In this document: positions 62,370 through 64,000 of the stretch, piece after piece
Numbering within the stretch: the stretch's first letter is position 1
How the letters are laid out: each line of letters starts with the position of its first letter
Assembly (NCBI RefSeq): GCF_900112765.1
Contig: NZ_FOMZ01000004.1
Span: forward strand, 111,446-175,445
Length of the DNA stretch: 64,000 bases
Reading direction: 5' to 3'
Source of the DNA: Actinopolyspora alba
GTDB taxonomy: Bacteria; Actinomycetota; Actinomycetes; Mycobacteriales; Pseudonocardiaceae
Made by a program: the position numbers and the translations under genes
Notes under the pieces: model-generated
Databases searched by the model: none
The model's input: the letters and a program-made list of their open reading frames with translations, nothing else
What the model was told of the DNA's origin: nothing

Positions 62370-62641
62370 GCGTACCAGCCTGCCCCCGAGCCGACGGGAA
62401 TTGCAGGACAAATCGTCCTCATTCCCTCGGACGAGGGTCCTGGCGGTGACCGGGACGTTGGTCCTGACAGGGGAGGACCTGTAGCCCGATCCGGGGTGAA
62501 TCGGGCCGCGATCGGGTGAGTGGCAAGGGCTTCACCCACGAATGAGCGGAATTCTCACTCCGAAATCCGCCGTTGTAAACCGTCCGTCCGAAAATTCCGC
62601 CGTAGTGGACGCTTCGATTCGTTGCCCCGGCCGTACCGAAC

Positions 62642-62663
62642 CGTCAATTTCTCGAGAAATCGC
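62642..62663 (-). repeat. Element A, copy 16
   Basis: Palindromic centre ATTTCTCGAGAAAT, minus orientation, downstream of element B copy 5 and 240 nt past the IclR gene 3' end. The gap 62370-62903 holds only these repeats and presumably the cydA promoter. Confidence 0.8.
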
Positions 62664-62750
62664 CGCGCCCCTTCGACGCGGGCCGCGCTCCCACCACCCC
62701 CCGCAGGGCGAACTCCGGTCACTCCCGCAGGCCGAGCTCCTACCACCCTC

Positions 62751-62879
62751 GCAGCGGGACCGACCGCGGGTTCTCCCGTGCGGCTCTCGCGAGGACGCCG
62801 GAGACGTGGCGTAGTACCTACTCGATGTCTCCGGCCCCGCAGCGAGAGCCCGCGAGAGGTTCCGCCAGGTAACCACCCT
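62751..62879 (-). repeat. Element B, copy 5 (full, compensatory inner stem)
   Basis: Begins about 25 nt after the IclR stop. The inner stem is GCCGGAGAC (62797-62805) with GTCTCCGGC (62827-62835), a different sequence from copies 1, 3 and 4 but fully paired. Confidence 0.8.
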
Positions 62880-62903
62880 GGCAACCAGCGCCGGGATCCC
62901 TTC

Positions 62904-63605
62904 TCAACCCAGAGCGTCGGAGACGGCGGAACAGGTGCGTACCACGAGCGGCCCGACCTCGTCCGGCGAGAGCGGCTCCATGGCCACCACGCCCACGCTG
63001 GCGCGCAGGCCGGGAACACCACGTACCGGGGCGGCGACCCCGTACGCCCCCGGCTGGAGCTCGCCCACGCTGGCCACCCACTTCGGCCCCTCCTCCGAGA
63101 GGTCCACGGCGCGACCCGCCGCGCCGCGCTGCACGGAATGTCTGGTGCCCACGCGGTAGGAGACGTGATAGCTCGTCCAGGACGGCTCGACCACGGCGAT
63201 GGCCTGGGCCTCGTTGCCGTCGGCGACGGTGAGGTGAACCGTGGCCCCCACGCGTTCCGCCAGGGCGCGCAGCGCGGGCAGTGCCGCGAACCGCAGCTGC
63301 GGCACCACCTTGCCCGCCAACCACAGCACGCCGAGACCGAGCCGAACCTTGGAACCCTCGCGCCGCACCAGGCCACGACTCTGCAACGGGCCCAGCAACC
63401 GATACACCGCCGCCCTGCTGACGCCGACGATGGTGGCGAGATCGCTGATGGTGGGTGCCTCGCTGTCGGCGTCGGCCACCGCCTGCAGCAGGTTGAGGCC
63501 ACGCTCCAGCGTCAGCGAACTCTCCTTCGTCGGAGTGGCTCCGGCGGGCTCCCGCTCGGGATCCGGAGTGGGATCCCCGGCGGATCGGGCCGAGCTCGTG
63601 CTCAT
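62904..63605 (-). CDS. IclR-family regulator (homogentisate-type)
   Basis: A 233-residue regulator. N-terminal winged HTH (LERGLNLLQAVADAD, TISDLATIVGVSRAAVYRLLGPLQSRGLV) then the IclR effector domain. ATG 63605 follows GGAGGTGA, which overlaps the stop of the upstream fumarylacetoacetase gene (4-nt gap), so it is in that operon. Likely regulator of homogentisate/tyrosine catabolism, as with HmgR-type proteins. Confidence 0.88.
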   Translation of the reverse strand: MSTSSARSAGDPTPDPEREPAGATPTKESSLTLERGLNLLQAVADADSEAPTISDLATIVGVSRAAVYRLLGPLQSRGLVRREGSKVRLGLGVLWLAGKVVPQLRFAALPALRALAERVGATVHLTVADGNEAQAIAVVEPSWTSYHVSYRVGTRHSVQRGAAGRAVDLSEEGPKWVASVGELQPGAYGVAAPVRGVPGLRASVGVVAMEPLSPDEVGPLVVRTCSAVSDALG

Positions 63606-63609
63606 CGGG

Positions 63610-64000
63610 TCACCTCCGAACCGCGGGCAGCACCGTGCCGGACACGTCCCCCAGCCCGACCGGACGGCCGTGCTCACCGGGCGCCGTGGCGCTGATCGTC
63701 ACGCGGTCGCCGTCCTGCAGGAAGGTGCGCTGCTCGCCGTCCTCCAGCGTAACGGGGTCGGAGCCGCCCCAGCTGAGTTCGAGCAGGCATCCCCGCTGAT
63801 CGGGCTCCGGGCCCGAAACCGTACCGGAGGCGAACAGGTCACCCGGTCGCACCGTGCTGCCGTTGACGGTCAGGTGCGCCAACTGCTGCGCGGGCGACCA
63901 GTACATCTCCGCGAAGGGCGGTCGGGACAGCAGGGTGTCGTTGCACCGCACCTCCAAGCGCAGATCCAGACCCCACGGCCGCTCCTCGACGAGGTAGTCC
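63610..64000 (-). CDS. Fumarylacetoacetase, C-terminal part (runs off the window)
   Basis: The last 130 residues of a fumarylacetoacetate hydrolase. DYLVEERPWGLDL, SRPPFAEMYWSPAQQLAHLTVNG, GDLFASGTVSGPEPDQRG and LLELSWGG are the family's late motifs around the metal and substrate. It cleaves 4-fumarylacetoacetate to fumarate and acetoacetate, the last step of tyrosine breakdown. The 5' part lies beyond the window edge. Confidence 0.93.
   Translation of the reverse strand, partial: DYLVEERPWGLDLRLEVRCNDTLLSRPPFAEMYWSPAQQLAHLTVNGSTVRPGDLFASGTVSGPEPDQRGCLLELSWGGSDPVTLEDGEQRTFLQDGDRVTISATAPGEHGRPVGLGDVSGTVLPAVRR

Noticed and set aside
62516-62540. GGGTGA and TCACCC arms upstream of cydA, a possible Rex site
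   Set aside because: The arms are 12 nt apart, too wide for the Rex box, and the inner bases do not match.
5827-62879. Element A or B as a CRISPR array
   Set aside because: Copies are scattered singly or in pairs, are palindromic, and have no regular spacers or cas genes.

Overview
The window reads as chromosomal DNA of a high-GC actinomycete, most like Pseudonocardiales (Saccharopolyspora/Actinopolyspora type). This rests on dense GC-rich coding with GC-rich third positions, many GTG and a few TTG starts, actinobacterial families (DUF397/XRE-DUF5753, SHOCT protein, DUF4328, DUF5926, a DUF6474-like protein, WXG100-like proteins, TM0106 nuclease, fused CydDC), and overlapping start/stop codons in operons. 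The genus is an inference. No rRNA, CRISPR array, transposase, integrase or phage module was recognised. One tRNA-Gly(GCC) gene is present.

Layout. 0-3.3 kb: a small two-gene unit diverging from an XRE/TPR regulator and a phosphotransferase. 3.3-9.7 kb: BCCT osmolyte transporter, DUF6474-like protein, TM0106 RecB-like nuclease, zinc alcohol dehydrogenase. 9.8-17 kb: SDR, aldo/keto reductase, a frameshifted AtoE-type short-chain fatty acid permease, gamma-glutamyltransferase homologue, RtcB ligase. 17-25.2 kb: two WXG100-like proteins, a giant methyltransferase/coiled-coil/GT2/GT4 fusion, a SHOCT membrane protein and a membrane acyltransferase, suggesting cell-surface work. 25.2-28.5 kb: MsrA, secreted AA10 LPMO, dodecin, tRNA-Gly, PPOX protein. 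28.5-35.3 kb: LytS-type kinase, SppA-like peptidase, LytTR regulator, small membrane protein and sodium/solute symporter, probably one signalling and uptake unit. 35.6-41.7 kb: hydrolase, XRE regulator, SDR, rhodanese, DUF4328, DUF5926, ferritin. 41.8-51.5 kb: a divergent carbohydrate locus (two FGGY kinases, two HAD proteins, polyol permease, DhaKL-type kinase, RpiB-type isomerase, 2-hydroxyacid dehydrogenase) around a 330-bp control region with a near-perfect palindromic operator. 51.8-55.8 kb: DoxX/MarR pair, DUF397/XRE pair with divergent small genes, a secreted trefoil-like protein. 56-62.4 kb: cytochrome bd oxidase genes cydA, cydB and fused cydDC. 62.9-64 kb: IclR regulator and the 3' part of a fumarylacetoacetase gene, likely tyrosine/homogentisate catabolism.

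The most unusual signal lies between genes. Sixteen copies of a short palindromic motif (element A, core ATTTCGCGAGAAAT) and nine full or partial copies of a roughly 120-nt long-hairpin element (element B) sit only in intergenic space. In seven places B begins about 23-30 nt after a stop codon and is followed by A, in the orientation of the upstream gene. The inner B stem changes sequence between copies while keeping pairing. This looks like a family of composite 3'-end hairpin modules, not explained by any gene here.

Two genes look broken by small indels: the AtoE-type permease (one extra G in a G7 run) and a small membrane protein near 55 kb (a 10-bp imperfect duplication).
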